A DNA stretch of 64,000 nucleotides from Lunularia cruciata (taxonomy: Eukaryota; Streptophyta; Marchantiopsida; Lunulariales; Lunulariaceae): assembly GCA_948567375.1 (NCBI GenBank), contig OX419755.1, positions 3,415,001 through 3,479,000 on the forward strand. Direction: 5' to 3'. Shown piece by piece: positions 11,256 to 22,779 of the stretch. How positions within the stretch are numbered: position 1 is the stretch's first letter; every line of letters begins with the position of its first letter. Below the pieces are notes generated by a model. That model was not told the DNA's origin and ran no database searches. It was given only the letters and a program-made list of their open reading frames with translations. The position numbers were made by a program, and so were the translations under genes.

Positions 11256-11990
11256 TTTGTATTTGATTATGGATATTATTTTGAAGCTACAAATCTTCAA
11301 GATGAATAGAAACAAGTTCTCTTAGCTTCTAGCCAACTGGATGGAGTAGCAAAGCTATGGTGGCAATTCCAAGTGGAGTGGGCTGAATGGCAATTGTTAC
11401 ACCAATCTTGACATGGGCAAAATTCAAGAGTGCGATACTTAGTCAATTCCAAACTATAAATGCCATATGAACTGCACAAGATAGGTTGACGGAGTTGAAA
11501 TAGATTGGCTCTATAAGAAGTTACATGATGCAATTCTAGAACACCATCATGCAAATTCCAAATACTGGAAGGTGAAGCTTTGGATCAATTTGTGAGGGGC
11601 TTGAAGTCACAAACCAAATTAGAGGTAACCATGCAAGAGCCACAACACTTGGAAGAAGCCATGCGGTTGGCCAAACACTTTGATTCCTTGGTTGAAAAAA
11701 CTTGGTCTTGACCCCGACCTCCATAAAACCTACCAATACACTACACACGGGTGGAAGAGCCGTCACCAATGGAGATTGATGCCATTCAATGAAGACCACT
11801 TGGCAATACAGATAGAGAAAAAACTACTACAAAATGGTGGTTGTTTTTATTGTCACCAATTGGGATATCGTATTATTGAATATCCACTCAAGAATGGAAG
11901 ACCTTGACAAGTCGCCCATGTGGAGTTTGTGGAGTAGAATGATCAAGGAAATAAGGAATCCTTGTAGGAGATTTTGAGCCACCTATTGGA
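11237..11990 (+). pseudogene. gag fragment of chromovirus D
   Basis: Matches copy B gag from its middle onward, including the segment coding ASQLDGVAKLWWQF. The nucleocapsid zinc knuckle at about 11840-11885 begins CFYCHQLGY, but the later His and Cys of the C-x2-C-x4-H-x4-C motif are changed. Stops interrupt it. Confidence 0.75.
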
Positions 11991-11999
11991 AACTTGATT

Positions 12000-12680
12000 A
12001 GTTCTAATGGGATTGAAGGCTCAACTTATACAAGTTTGCTTTACTTGCAAGGTATGATATTGATTATGGTTGTAGGATTTAGGTTGATTTTGGAAGTTTT
12101 GAGAATTGCATGTCTATGTAATTAGCAAAGGAATTGGGTATTCCTATCAAGCCAATAATTAGAAGTAGATTGATGATGGCGGATGGTAGAAAGTGTTCTA
12201 CATTTTATACCTCACATCCTATTACCTTCAAGATTAGGAAGGAGTATTTGGAGTGTATGAGGTTTGTAGTGGCACCTCTACACTATGATGTCATTCTAGG
12301 ACAACCTTGGCTTGAATCTCATAAGGTTCAATTTGATTGGACTCGATGACAAATTCAAGTACAACACCAAGGTAAGAATTTTTGATTAGGTTGTCTAGCA
12401 CTTTTGAGTAAGACATCTAAGAATAGTCAATCCCAAGATAGGAAGTTTGTAAGGAAAGCAGCCATAGAGCAAGCTTTGAAGGAAGAGAAGTCCCAAGATA
12501 GGAAGTTTAAAAGGGAAGCAACCATAGGGCAGACTTTGAAAAAAGTGAAGTCCCAAGATGGGAAGTTTGTCAAGAAAGCAACCATAGAGTGAGCCTTGAA
12601 GGAAGATAAGTCCATACATGGGAAGTTTATGAGTGAAGCAGCTATAGAGCAAGCTTTAGAAGAAGATAAGTATGTTTTTA
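12000..12680 (+). pseudogene. Protease and tandem-repeat linker of chromovirus D
   Basis: The aspartic protease active site, DSG in copy B, is changed here (VDFGSFENC). The downstream YDVILGQPWLESHKVQFDW block is clear. From about 12421 to 12670 a 60-bp unit (20 residues, consensus near SQDGKFVKKATIEQALKEEK) is repeated about four times. Confidence 0.75.
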
Positions 12681-12684
12681 TGGT

Positions 12685-14343
12685 GTGGATCAAGCCATTG
12701 CACAAGGAGAATCTAAGGAGAGTGAGGAGCCTCATCAAGCAATGCTTGATCAAATAGTTCAGGAGTTTGTGGACATGTTTCCAAATGATATGCCAAATGG
12801 ATTACACTCTAATTGTGGTATGCCCTTCAAGATTGAGTTATTACCAAGGAATACTCTAGTGAGTAGACCAATCTATCGGCTCTCACCAAAGGAGTTAGAA
12901 GAATTACAAACAACACTTACGGAGTTGTTGGAGAAGGATTTCATATGATATAGTACATCTCCTTGGGGAGCACCGATACTATTTATTCCAAAAAAGGATG
13001 GAGGACTTCTTTTCTGTATTGATTACCGTGGGCTCAATACATAGATAGTGAAGAATGCATACCCGTTGCCTTGAATTCATGACTTGCTTGATCAATTGAG
13101 TGGAGCAAGATATGTCTCCAAGTTGGATCTTTGTGACTATTGGAAAATCCCTATTGATAGGGAAGATGTGCAAAAGATTACCTTTTGCAAAGATATGGAC
13201 ATTTTGAGTGGAGGGTACTGCCCTTTGGGCTCATTAATGCTTTAGCAGTCTTCATAGATCAGATGCATTGGGTGTTGGATGGACTATTGGATTGGTGAAT
13301 TGTGGTGTTCTTGGATGATATCTAAAATCTATAGCAAGATAGAGGTAGAACATGTGAATGAGATGCAAGAAGTCCTAAGATGACTACAACATGGAAGTTT
13401 TATTGTAAGAAGTTGAAGTGTACCTCTTGGCAGAAGGAAGTTACCTTCTTGGGTCACAAGATCTCATCGGAAGGGATCAAGATAGAAGAGGAGAAAATCA
13501 AGGCCATCATTGATTGGCCTACTCTAAAGGATGCTATTGAAGTATGGGCATTTAATGGATTGGCTAGTTTTTACCGATAGTTCATCCATTACTATGCTCA
13601 TATGGCTGCACCATTGATCAATCTCTTAGAGAAGAACTCGAGCTTTCAATGGACCAACAAGCACAAAGAAGCATTCCAGAAGTTGAAACATATGGTGTCT
13701 TCATGACCAATCCTTCAACCATATGATCCTCAAGTACCATATGTGGTTGATTTTGATGCTTCTAACTTTGCAATTGGAGTTGTGTTACAATAAGAATTCA
13801 CAGATGGATTGCATCCTATTGCCTTTGTGTCTCATAAACTAAATATAGCAAAAAGGAATTATTGTGCTTGAGATTACAGACAACTAGCAATGGTATGTGC
13901 CACCAAGGTATAGAGGCATTATCTCTTGGGGAGACAAGTGTTCATGCAAATTGATCACAAGCACTTGTTGTAGATATTACATTTGGAACACATGAAGAGT
14001 CAACATCATCAATAGGAGGAACAACTATATTTGTTTGACATCAAACTTGAGTATAGACCCAATCAGTCATCCTTGATGCCCTATCACAAAGACCAGATTT
14101 GAAGTCTATTCCTCTCCTCACGGTGGCCATTACGATAGTGTCAATCAACTCCAAAGTCCAAACTGAGTTTAAAGTAGCTCTACAACAAGATCCATTCTTT
14201 AAGATGGTACAAGGTTGTCTTGAAACATGTGACAAGGAGAACAACAACTTCTCCTAAAAGGAAGGCCTTCTATTCTATGAGAATTGGATTTATGTTCCAG
14301 TCAAAGGTGATCTCCAACTTGTGCACCTCCAACTTGTGCGCCT
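12685..14343 (+). pseudogene. RT-RNase H of chromovirus D, many stops
   Basis: RT blocks include [15 protein letters not shown], a SPWGAP-type block and VVFLDDI near 13300 (the usual catalytic-pair position). The RNase H region follows from about 13700 and ends in sequence matching copy B to about 25075. Most stops look like C-to-T or G-to-A changes in Arg, Gln or Trp codons. Confidence 0.8.
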
Positions 14344-15000
14344 CCAAGATCCACTTGTTCCAGATCCCTTTTAAGCTCCTCCTCTATCTCATGTCCTTCA
14401 TACTTCAACCTTCTTGACCACCATATCCCAATCCCTCCAACAAGCCAAATCTCACTTCCTTGTTGCTCAGAATTATTAGAAACAATATACAGACCACCAT
14501 CGTTTTGATCTCACCTTTGAAGTCGGTGGTAAGGTCATGCTATCCTCTAATAACCTACCCCTCCCACTTGATACATAAGTTTGTAAACTTGCCCCTAATT
14601 GGATTAGAATCTTTTAAGTCACCCAAATCATCTCTCTTGTTGCTTATCGACTTGCCTTGCCTTGCCTTGCCTTGTCATATGCGCATCCATCCTATCTTTC
14701 ATGTTTCCAAGTTTGAAACCCTTTGTTCTTAGCTCATCTTTTTTTTTCCTCTTGTGTCCAACCTCCTCCTCTTCCCATCCCTATCAATGATCATGAGGAG
14801 TACAAAGATGATCATATCCTTGCACATTGCCACATTCAACAAGGCCGTCAACAACATACGGAGTAGAGGGTCCTTTGGAAATAGTACCCCCTTCATGATG
14901 CTACATGGGAGCCTCTTTCTCATCTACAAAATTCACAATCATCCATCCAAGAGTTTGAAGCTTCAATGGCGACGAGAACATCACCAACTAGTGGTGGGGG
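14344..15000 (+). pseudogene. Integrase C-terminus and chromodomain remnant of chromovirus D
   Basis: Resumes after the integrase-core deletion with sequence equal to copy B from about 25728 on. The chromodomain (about 14776-15000) starts INDHEEYKDD and has two stops where copy A reads YKVLWKGYP. It ends in the polypurine tract gtggtggggg before the LTR. Confidence 0.7.
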
Positions 15001-15004
15001 AATA

Positions 15005-15431
15005 TATAACAATATGGAGTTTAGCGATGAAGATAGTGAGGGCTAACAAAGAAGAGAATAGGCCAAATTAGCCTAGAATATTCTTGAAGTATCTAGGGAG
15101 CTTCTTGGGAAGGTTCCTGGCCAGCTTAACTTGCACTTCAAGTAGGTAGCTTCTAGAAGGAAGCTTCTAGAAGCTTCCAACTAGCTTAGCTTGCATGCCA
15201 AGTAGGTGGTTTCTAGAAGGACATTTTTTGAGAAGCTTCGTGGTTAACTTGGCTTGCACTGTAAGAAAGCAGCTCAAGAAAACTTCTTAAGAAACTTCTC
15301 AAGAGCTTTGTATGCTACCTATAAATTCTAAAGCTGAAGCTTGTGCTAGGCATTCAAAGTTTTCTCACATTCAAGTGTCATAATGTGATCTTCCATTCTC
15401 TTATTTCTCTCTTCAATCTTGATCTTTTACA
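15005..15431 (+). repeat. 3' LTR of chromovirus D with HSE array
   Basis: Starts tataacaatatgg (terminal TG mutated to TA) and ends gatcttttaca. Contains a perfect four-unit heat-shock-element array, GAAgcTTCtaGAAgcTTC, at 15160-15177, with a further TTCtaGAA at 15151-15158. A TATA box (tataaat) lies at 15320-15326, and transcription would be expected to start about 30 bp further on. Confidence 0.85.
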
Positions 15432-15780
15432 TTCAATGAATATCATAACAAAAGTGGTTATGGAAACATTGGGACTTCTACCCTCCTTCAAATGGCCAAT
15501 GGGAGAAGATATCATCTTGTCAAATATGGACAAATTTCCCTACTTTCATCGATGAATAGACCTTTTTGGTAGATTAATTGATTATGGATATACACCTACC
15601 TTGTGCGATTTCCACTTTTATTAGGAGTCCTATGGCTAGTGGATGTTGTTGATATCACCTCATGGTGAACCTTTGGAAGAAATAAAACCATGCTATCCTT
15701 CCAATGTACCCAATAGATCTTGCTTCAAGCTCAAATCATAAGGGAGAACCAAGTTTCATTATTGATGTGTGGAACCTTCT
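15432..15780. other. Spacer between chromoviruses D and C
   Basis: About 350 bp without LTR or pol similarity that I recognise. No supportable gene. Confidence 0.4.
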
Positions 15781-16190
15781 TGTAACAATATGGAGTTTAG
15801 CAATGAAGTTAGTTAATGCTAATGAAGAAGGAATATGACAAATTAGCCTAAAATATTCCAAAAATATTTAGGAAGTTTCTTGGGAAGCTTCCTGACTAGC
15901 TTAGCTTGCACCACATGTAATTAGCTTCTAGAAGCTTCCAATTAGCTTAGCTTGCACACCAAGTAGGGGACCTCCAAAAGCAAGCTTCTTGAGAAGCTTC
16001 TCGGTTAACTTGGCTTACACTCCAAGAAAGTGGCTTAAAGAAGCTTCTTAAGAAGCTTCTCAAGGCCTTGTAAACTCCCTATAAATACCAAAGCCAATGC
16101 TCATGCTAGGCATTTGGAGTTTCCCTCATTCAAGTGTCTCAATGTGAGTTTCCATTCTCCTATTTCTCTCCTCAGTCTTGATCTTTTACA
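15781..16190 (+). repeat. 5' LTR of chromovirus C, followed by tRNA primer site
   Basis: TGTAACA at the start and TTTTACA at the end. HSE units TTCtaGAAgcTTC at 15926-15938 and a gapped set at 15986-16000; TATA box at 16080-16086. The primer-binding site directly after it (16192 on) reads tagtatcagag, one change from the initiator-Met tRNA complement tggtatcagag. Confidence 0.85.
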
Positions 16191-16460
16191 TTAGTATCAG
16201 AGTAGGAATGGGATGGATAGAATTTATGGATCACCAAATCTATTTTCAAAAACCATTAGGATTTTTGTATCCAAGTACTACCCAACCATCACTTCACATA
16301 GTTCATCACCTCAAGTTTTAGGCAAATTTTTTTGAATGTAATCACCTTGTCTGAGTGACCCTTGATACTTCTCGTTGTAACTTATGAAGAATAGTGGATG
16401 TGTTGCATCTATGTGTGAGTAAATTAGATAAATTGGGGGTAGTGTGATAGCATAGTAGCC

Positions 16461-16724
16461 ATGGTGGCAATACTCAAGGTTATCATTACTATGCAACAAA
16501 AATCAAGCACCTTACTCAATTGTTGGATGAATGAGACCAACAACGACAAGAGCATGATTTTGAGAAGGAGAAAACTGAATCCAATTTCCAAAACCCAAGG
16601 TATTTGATTGCAAGAATCTCTTTGGTGCAGTGGAGAAATTTTTTTTTACTATGAATGTTATTTTGAGGTTACAAATCTTAAAGATGAACAAAACCAAATT
16701 CTCTTAGCTGCAAGCCAATTGGAC
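16461..16724 (+). pseudogene. gag N-terminus of chromovirus C, interrupted by element A
   Basis: Begins with ATG in the same context as copy B (MVAILKVI here, MAAILDVI in B) and runs into the insertion point. The first 5 bp of the target duplication (tggac) are 16720-16724. The rest of gag lies at 28010-28507. Confidence 0.75.
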
Positions 16725-17137
16725 TGTAAAAGATCGAGACCAAGGAGAGAGATAGGAGAATGGAAACTCATATTTGGATACTTGAATGTTGGAAAACTCC
16801 GAATGCCTAGCATGAGCTTTTGCTTTGGTATTTATAGGTAGTATACAAAGCCTTTGAGAAGCTTCTCAAGAGGCTTCCTTGAGCCGCTTTCTTAGAGTGC
16901 AAGCCAAGTTAACCAAGAAGCTTCTCAAGAAGTTTCCTTCTAGAAGCTGCCTACTTGGCGTGCAAGCTAAGCTAGTTAGAAGCTTCTAGAAGCTTCCTTC
17001 TAAAAATTACCTGCTTGGGGTGCAAGTTAGCTAGTCGAGAAGCTTCCTAGATGTTTCTAGAATATGTTGGGCTAATTTGGCTTATTCTTTACTTTTTTAG
17101 GCTTACTAACTATGTTGCTAAACTCCATATTGTAACA
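16725..17137 (-). repeat. 3' LTR of chromovirus A with HSE array
   Basis: On the minus strand it starts TGTTACAATATGG and ends TCTTTTACA. A perfect four-unit array GAAgcTTCtaGAAgcTTC is at 16979-16996; the TATA box (tataaat, minus) is at 16830-16836. Next to the LTR, a 10-bp unit (tgtaacatat) is tandemly repeated at 17131-17150. Confidence 0.85.
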
Positions 17138-17164
17138 TATTGTAACATATTCCCCCATTGCTAG

Positions 17165-17400
17165 TTGGTGATGTCCTCATTGCCATTGAAGCTTCAAACT
17201 CTTGGATGGCCATATGTGCATTCTGGAGGTGAGAAAGAGGTTCCCATGTGGCATCATGAAGGGGATACCCTTTCCAAAGGACCTTGTACTCCGTATGTTG
17301 TCGACGTCCTTGTTGAATGTGGCAATGCTCAAGGATCCGATCAACTTTGTACTCCTCATGATCATTGATAGGGACAGGAGGAAGAGGGGTTGGACTCGAG
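17165..17400 (-). pseudogene. Chromodomain of chromovirus A (frame intact)
   Basis: On the minus strand the frame reads INDHEEYKVDRILEH, then HTEYKVLWKGYPLHDATWEP. Y-x-V-D-R-IL, the central W-K-GY and the later W are aromatic-cage and core positions of chromodomains, which in chromoviruses bind methylated H3K9 and steer integration to heterochromatin (family knowledge). The best preserved of the copies here. Confidence 0.85.
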
Positions 17401-17639
17401 AGGAAACAGAAGAGGGGTTAGGAACAAAGGGTTTCAATTTGGGAACATGAAAGACAAGATAGATGTGCATATGACAAGGCAAGGCAAGTCAATAAGCAAC
17501 AAGAGAGACAATTGTGTGATATCAAAGGGTCCTATCCAATTAGGGGCAAGTTTACAAACTTGGGTATCAAGTGGAGGAGATAGATTACTAGAGGATAGCA
17601 TAACTTTATCACCAACTTCAAAGGTGAGATCAGGATGAT

Positions 17640-18440
17640 GGTGGTCTGCATATTGTTTTTGATGATTTTGAGCAACAAGGAGGTGAGATTTGGCTTGTTG
17701 GAGAGATTTGGAGATAGTGGTTAAGAAGGTTGAGTATGAGGGACCTAAGACGGAGGAGGAGCAAGAAGAGAATATGGGACAAGTGGATCTTGGCTAAAAT
17801 TAAGAAAGAAAGGAGAAAATTCCGGTGCTTGCATGTTTGGAATTGTTGTAGGCAAATTCTGCAGTTACAAGACATTCATCCCAATTGGTATGGTAGACAT
17901 TGACAAAGGCAAATAACATATCCTCCAAGGTACAATTTGTACATTTAGTTTGTCCATCAGTTTGAGGATGATAGGTTGTGGACAAAGCAAGCTTGGTGCC
18001 GAGTATTTGGAAGAGTGCTTGCAAAAACTTCCTAGTGAATCAAGGATCATGGTCGGAGATGATGAGTACACATGGCATCCCATGATGCTTGAAGACATTG
18101 TCAAAGTAGATTTGTACTAAATTTGGAGCATCTACAATATCAATGATTGGTGCCAAGTGGATTTGCTTACTAAGCTTATCCACAAACACCATGATTGTTG
18201 TGTGTCCTTGCTTTGTCTTGGGCAAGGATGTGATGAGATCCAAGCTCACATGTTCCCATTGAGTGGATGGAATGGAGAGTGGTTGAAGGAGTCCGTTCAG
18301 CTTTTGGTTGCTGGCCTTGTTAAGTCGATAGCTTTCATACAATTGGATAAACTCTCAAACATCTCGTGTCATGTTGGGCCACCACCATTGGCGTTGGAGG
18401 GTACCAAATGTCTTGTCCACACCATGTGACCAACTATCGG
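17640..18440 (-). pseudogene. Integrase of chromovirus A, broken
   Basis: Core motifs on the minus strand are EHVSLDLITSLPKTKQGH (first catalytic Asp), FKHHGMP followed by LIISDHD (second Asp) and YHPQTDGQTKCTNCTLEDM. The position that is usually the catalytic Glu (GQTE) is Lys, as in copy B. Frameshifts separate the parts. Confidence 0.8.
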
Positions 18441-19960
18441 TAAATCATGGGCTTCTTGAAGACGCACAAGTCAGAGATCATCTTTGGTTGGAACATAGAT
18501 TTGGTCCTCATGGAATAGAATGCCTTCCTTGGAAGAGAACATGTTGTATTCCTTGTCACATGCTGTAAGACAACCATGTACCATTTGGAAGAAGGGATCT
18601 TGTTGTAGAGCTGACCAAAACTCATTTTGGACCTTGGAGTCAATTGCCACCATCATAATTGCCGTTGTGATGAGAGGAAGAGACTTCAAATTAGGTCGTG
18701 ATGATAGAGCATCAGGAATGACATAGAACCGACCTAGTTTGTACTCAAGTTTGATGTCAAACAATTCAAGTTGCTCCTCCTATTGATGATGTTGACTCTT
18801 TATGTGTTCCAAGTGTAAGGTCTACAATAATAGTTTGTGATCGGTTTGCATGATCACTTTTTCCCTAAGAGATAATGCCTCCATACCTTGGTGGCATATA
18901 CCATTGCAAGTTGTTCCCAATCTCAAACAAAGTAATTTCTTTTGGTATGTTTAGGCGATGAGACACAAAGGCATTGGGGTGTAGTCCATCTAGGAATTCC
19001 TATTGCAACACTGCTCCAATTGCAAAGTTAGAAGCATCAAAATCAACCACACAAGGTAGTTGAGGATCATATGGTTGAAGGATGGGTCTTGAAGACACCA
19101 TATGTTTCAACTGTTGGAATGCTTGTTCATGCTTGGTGGTCTATTGGAAGCTCAAGTTCTTCTCCAAGAGGTCAATCAATGATGCAACCACATGAGCATA
19201 ATAATGGATGAACCATTGGTAAAATTGGCCAATCCATTAAATGCCCATACTTTTGTAGCATCCTTTAGAGTAGGCCAATTAGTAATGGACTTAATTTTTC
19301 TCCTCTTCCATCTTGATCCCTTCCAATGAGATCTTGTGACCCAAGAAGGTGACCTCCTTTTGCCAAAAGGCACACTTTGATTTCTTGCAATAAAATTTCC
19401 ATTTTTGTAGTCATCTTAGGACTTCTCGTGCGTGATTCATGTGCTTTGCCTCTAACTTGCTATAGATTAAGATATCATCTAAGAACACCACCACGTGTTG
19501 ATCCAATAGTCCATCCAACACCCAATGCATCTGATCTATGAAGACTATTGGAGCATTAGTGAGCCCAAAAGGTAGAACTCTCCACTCGAAATGCCCATAC
19601 CTTGTGCAAAAGGCAGTCTTTTGCACATCCTCCCTATCAATAGAGATTTGCCAATAACCATTGCAAAGATCCAACTTGGAAAAGTATCATGCTCCACTCA
19701 ATTGATCAAGCAAGCCATCAATCTGAGGCAAGGGATATGCATTCTTCACTATTTGCTTATTGAGCCAACGGTAATCAATACAGAAACAAAATCCTCCATC
19801 TTTCTTCGGAACAAATAGTACCGGTGCTTCCCAAGGAGAGGTATTATGGTGTATGAAATCCTTCCCCAACAACTCCATAAGTGTCATTCGTAACTCCTCC
19901 AACTCCTTTGGTGAGAGCCAATAGATTGGTCTACTCATTGGAGTACTCTTTGACAATAAC
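18441..19960 (-). pseudogene. RT-RNase H of chromovirus A, broken
   Basis: [44 protein letters not shown]-type block, [19 protein letters not shown]-type block (19560-19640) and VVVFLDDILIYSK (about 19450-19500, catalytic Asp pair). RNase H covers about 18780-19100. The domain order is that of Ty3/gypsy. Confidence 0.85.
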
Positions 19961-20099
19961 TAGATCTTGAAAGACATACCACAATCGGAGGGTAATCTCT
20001 TTGGTAGATCATCTAGAAACATGTCCACAATCTCTTGAACTATTTGATCAACCATTGCTTGATGAGGCTCTTGGTCCTCCTCAGATTTTCCTTGTGCAA

Positions 20100-20700
20100 T
20101 TGGCTTGATTCACACCACGAATATAGCGTATCTTCCTCCAAAGTTTGCTCTATGGCTGCTTCACTAACAAACTTCCCATCTAGGGACTCATCTCTCTTCA
20201 AAGCTTACTCCATGGTTGCTTTCCTGGCAAAATTCCCATCTTGGGACTCATCTCTCTTCAAGGCTTGCTCTATGGCTACCTTCTCGACAAACTTTCCATC
20301 TTGAAACTGACTATTCTTAGGTGTCTTACTTAGAGGTGCTAGACAACCTAATCAGAAATTCCTACCTTGGTGTTGTACTTGAATTTTTCATCGGGTCCAA
20401 CCAAATTAAACCTTATGACATTCAAGCCAAGGTAGTCCTAAAATGATATTATAGTGTAGAAGTGCCATTACAAACCTCATACACTCCAAATATTCCTTCC
20501 CAATCTTGAAGGTAACATGATGCAAGGTACAGAATGCAAAACCCTTTCTACCATCCGCCATCATCAATCTACTCCCAATTATTGGCTTGATAGGAATACC
20601 CAATTCTTTTGCTACTTCCATAGACATACAATTCTTTGAACTTCTAGAATCAACCAAAATCCTACAACTTCAATTAGATATCATACCTTGCAAGTGAAGT
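20100..20700 (-). pseudogene. Protease and linker repeats of chromovirus A
   Basis: Protease signature VDSRSSKNCMSM (DSG changed to DSR) and NIILGLPWLECHKV at 20406-20657. Three copies of the 60-bp linker unit lie at about 20134-20320. Confidence 0.8.
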
Positions 20701-20826
20701 AAAATTGTATAGGTTGAGCCTTCAATCCCACTGGAACTAATCAAGCTCCCAGTAGGCGGCTCAAAATATCCTACTAGGGTTCCTTTTTTCCTTGATCATT
20801 ACACTCCACAAACCCCATCTGGGCAA

Positions 20827-20868
20827 CTTGTCAAGGTCACCCATTCTTTAGTGGGTGACCTTGACAAG
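20827..20868. repeat. Perfect 17-bp inverted repeat inside gag of element A
   Basis: The arm 20827-20843 (cttgtcaaggtcaccca) is the exact reverse complement of 20852-20868, with an 8-nt loop. The same place in copy B (about 22660-22700) has one arm only, so the second arm is a local inverted duplication. Confidence 0.85.
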
Positions 20869-21138
20869 CGACATTCAACAATGCGATCACCCAATTGGTG
20901 ACCATAAAAACAACCACTATTTTTTCACAATTTCTCTCTATCTATAGTGCCAAGTGGTCTTTGTTGAATGGCATCAATCTCCATTGGTGTCGGCTCCTCC
21001 ACCCGTGTGTAGTGTATTGATAGGTTCTATGGAGGTCAAGGTCAAGGTCAAGACCAAGTTGTTACAACCAAGTAATCAAAATGTTTGGCTAACTGCATGG
21101 CCTCCTCCAAGTGTTGTGGCTCTTGCATGGTTACCTCT

Positions 21139-21143
21139 AATTT
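21139..21143. other. Target-site duplication of element B, left
   Basis: aattt, identical to 26782-26786. Removing B plus one copy gives ggttacctctaatttggttc, which matches the reverse complement of intact gag in copy B. Confidence 0.93.
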
Positions 21144-21577
21144 TGTAACAATATGGAGTTTAGCAACAAAGTTAGTCGGGCTTACGAAGTAGCACATAAG
21201 ACAAAGTAGCCTAGAATATTCTAGAAGTATCTAAGAAGCTTCTTGGGAAGCTTCCCGGCTAGCTTAGCTTGCACCTCAAGTAAGCAACTTTTAGAGGCCA
21301 AGTAGGCGGCTTCTAGAAGTAAATAACTAGCTTAGCTTGCATGCCAAGTAGGCGGCTTCTAGAAGGAAGCTTCTTGAGAAGCTTCCTAGTTAACTTGGCT
21401 TGCACTCTAAGAAAGCGGCTTGAGGAAGCTTCTTGAGAAGATTCTCAAAGGCCTTGTATGCTACCTATAAATACCAAAGCCAAAGCTCATGCTAGGCATT
21501 CGGAGTTGTCTCTCATTCAAGTGTCTAAATGTGAGTTTCTATTCTCCTATTTCTCTTCTCGAATTTGATCTTTTACA
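21144..21577 (+). repeat. 5' LTR of chromovirus B with HSE array
   Basis: TGTAACA at the start, TTTTACA at the end. HSE pentamers cluster at 21311-21318 and 21357-21385 (TTCtaGAA, GAAgcTTC, GAAgcTTC). TATA box at 21466-21472. Direct-repeat partner of 26356-26781, clearly similar but not identical. Confidence 0.92.
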
Positions 21578-21578
21578 T

Positions 21579-21590
21579 TGGTATCAGAGC
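21579..21590 (+). other. tRNA primer-binding site of chromovirus B
   Basis: tggtatcagagc lies 1 bp after the LTR and is complementary to the 3' end of plant initiator-Met tRNA, the usual primer of plant Ty3/gypsy and copia elements. The matching site of A (27598-27609, minus) has one C-to-T change. Confidence 0.9.
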
Positions 21591-21848
21591 AGGAATGGGA
21601 TGGATGGAATTTATGGACCACTAAATCCACTTCCACCAAACCATTGGGATTTTTGCATCCAAATACTACCCAAGCATTGTTTCACACAGTTCATCACCTC
21701 GCACTTTGGACAAGATTTTATGCATATGATCACCATATCAAAGGAACCCTTGGTGCTTCCGGTTGTAACTTATGGAGAACAATGGACGTGATGTTTCTAT
21801 GTGTTAATAAATTAGATAGATTGGGAGTGGTGTGATAGAGGAGCAACA

Positions 21849-22766
21849 TGGCGGCAATACTTGATGTTATCCTTGCTATGCAACAACAAATCAAGCACCT
21901 TCCTCGATTGTTGGATGAACAAGATCTTCAACGGCAAGAGCAGGTGGAGAGAGTACCAATCCGAGAAGGAGAAGATTGAATCAGATTCCCTAAACCCAAG
22001 GTATTTGAAGGCAAGAATCTCCCGGGTGCAGTGGAGAATTTTGTGTTTGATTGTGAACGTTATTTTGAAGCTACCAATCTACAAGACGAGCGAAAACAGA
22101 TTCTCTTGGCTTCTAGCCAATTGGATGGAGTAACAAAGCTATGGTGGAGATTCTGAGTGGAACAAGCCAAATGACAAATGGTTACACTAATCTTCACATG
22201 GGCAGAATTCAAGAGCGCAATAATAAGTCAGTTCCAAGTTATAAATGCCACACAAGCTGCACTAGATAAGTTGGTAGAGTTGAAACAGATTGGCTCTATA
22301 AGAAGTTATATCACGTAGTTCCAAAACACCATCATGCAAATTCCAGATATATTGGAAGGTGAAGCTTTGGATCAATTTGTGAGGGGCTTGAAGGCGAGAA
22401 CCAAATTAGAGGTAACCATGCGAGAGCCACAACACTTGGAGGAAGCCATGCGGCTGGCCGAACGTTTTGATTCCTTGGTGGCAACAACTTGGTCTTGACC
22501 TCGACCTCCACAAAGCCTACCAATACACTACACACAAGTGGAGGAGCCAACACCAATGGAGATTGATGTAATTCAACAAAGACCACTTGGCACAACAAAT
22601 AGGGAGAAACTATGACAAAATGGTGGTTGTTTTTATTGTCACCAGTTGGGGCATCATATTGCTGAATGTCCACTCAAGAATGGACAACCTCGACAAGTTG
22701 CCCAAGTGGAGGTTGTGGAGCGGAATGATCAAGGAAATAAGGAATCCTAGTAGGAGAATTTGAGCC
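21849..22766 (+). pseudogene. gag of chromovirus B
   Basis: The frame starts MAAILDVILAMQQQ and passes through several stops. The capsid part reads NFVFDCERYFEA, ASQLDGVTKLWW and DQFVRGLKARTKLEV. The nucleocapsid has an intact zinc knuckle, CFYCHQLGHHIAEC (C-x2-C-x4-H-x4-C), at 22628-22668. This protein would package element RNA. Confidence 0.85.
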
Positions 22767-22779
22767 GCCTACTAGGAGC

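Larger units (their letters stand above)
11206..15431 (+). mobile_element. Chromovirus copy D: 5'-truncated Ty3/gypsy element with integrase deletion
   Basis: Contains gag, protease, a tandem linker repeat, RT, RNase H, a C-terminal chromodomain remnant and a 3' LTR (15005-15431), in plus orientation. The 5' LTR and the first part of gag are missing; the truncation coincides with a perfect hairpin (11213-11255). Compared with copy B, about 650 bp covering the integrase zinc finger and catalytic core is absent at about 14343, where gtgcgcctccaag runs into gatccacttgttcc. It therefore cannot be autonomous. Confidence 0.85.

Noticed and set aside
15151-15260. MITE or CRISPR-like array from repeated AAGCTTCTAGAAGCTT motifs
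   Set aside because: The motifs are in LTR U3 regions at the same place in every LTR, with no regular spacers.
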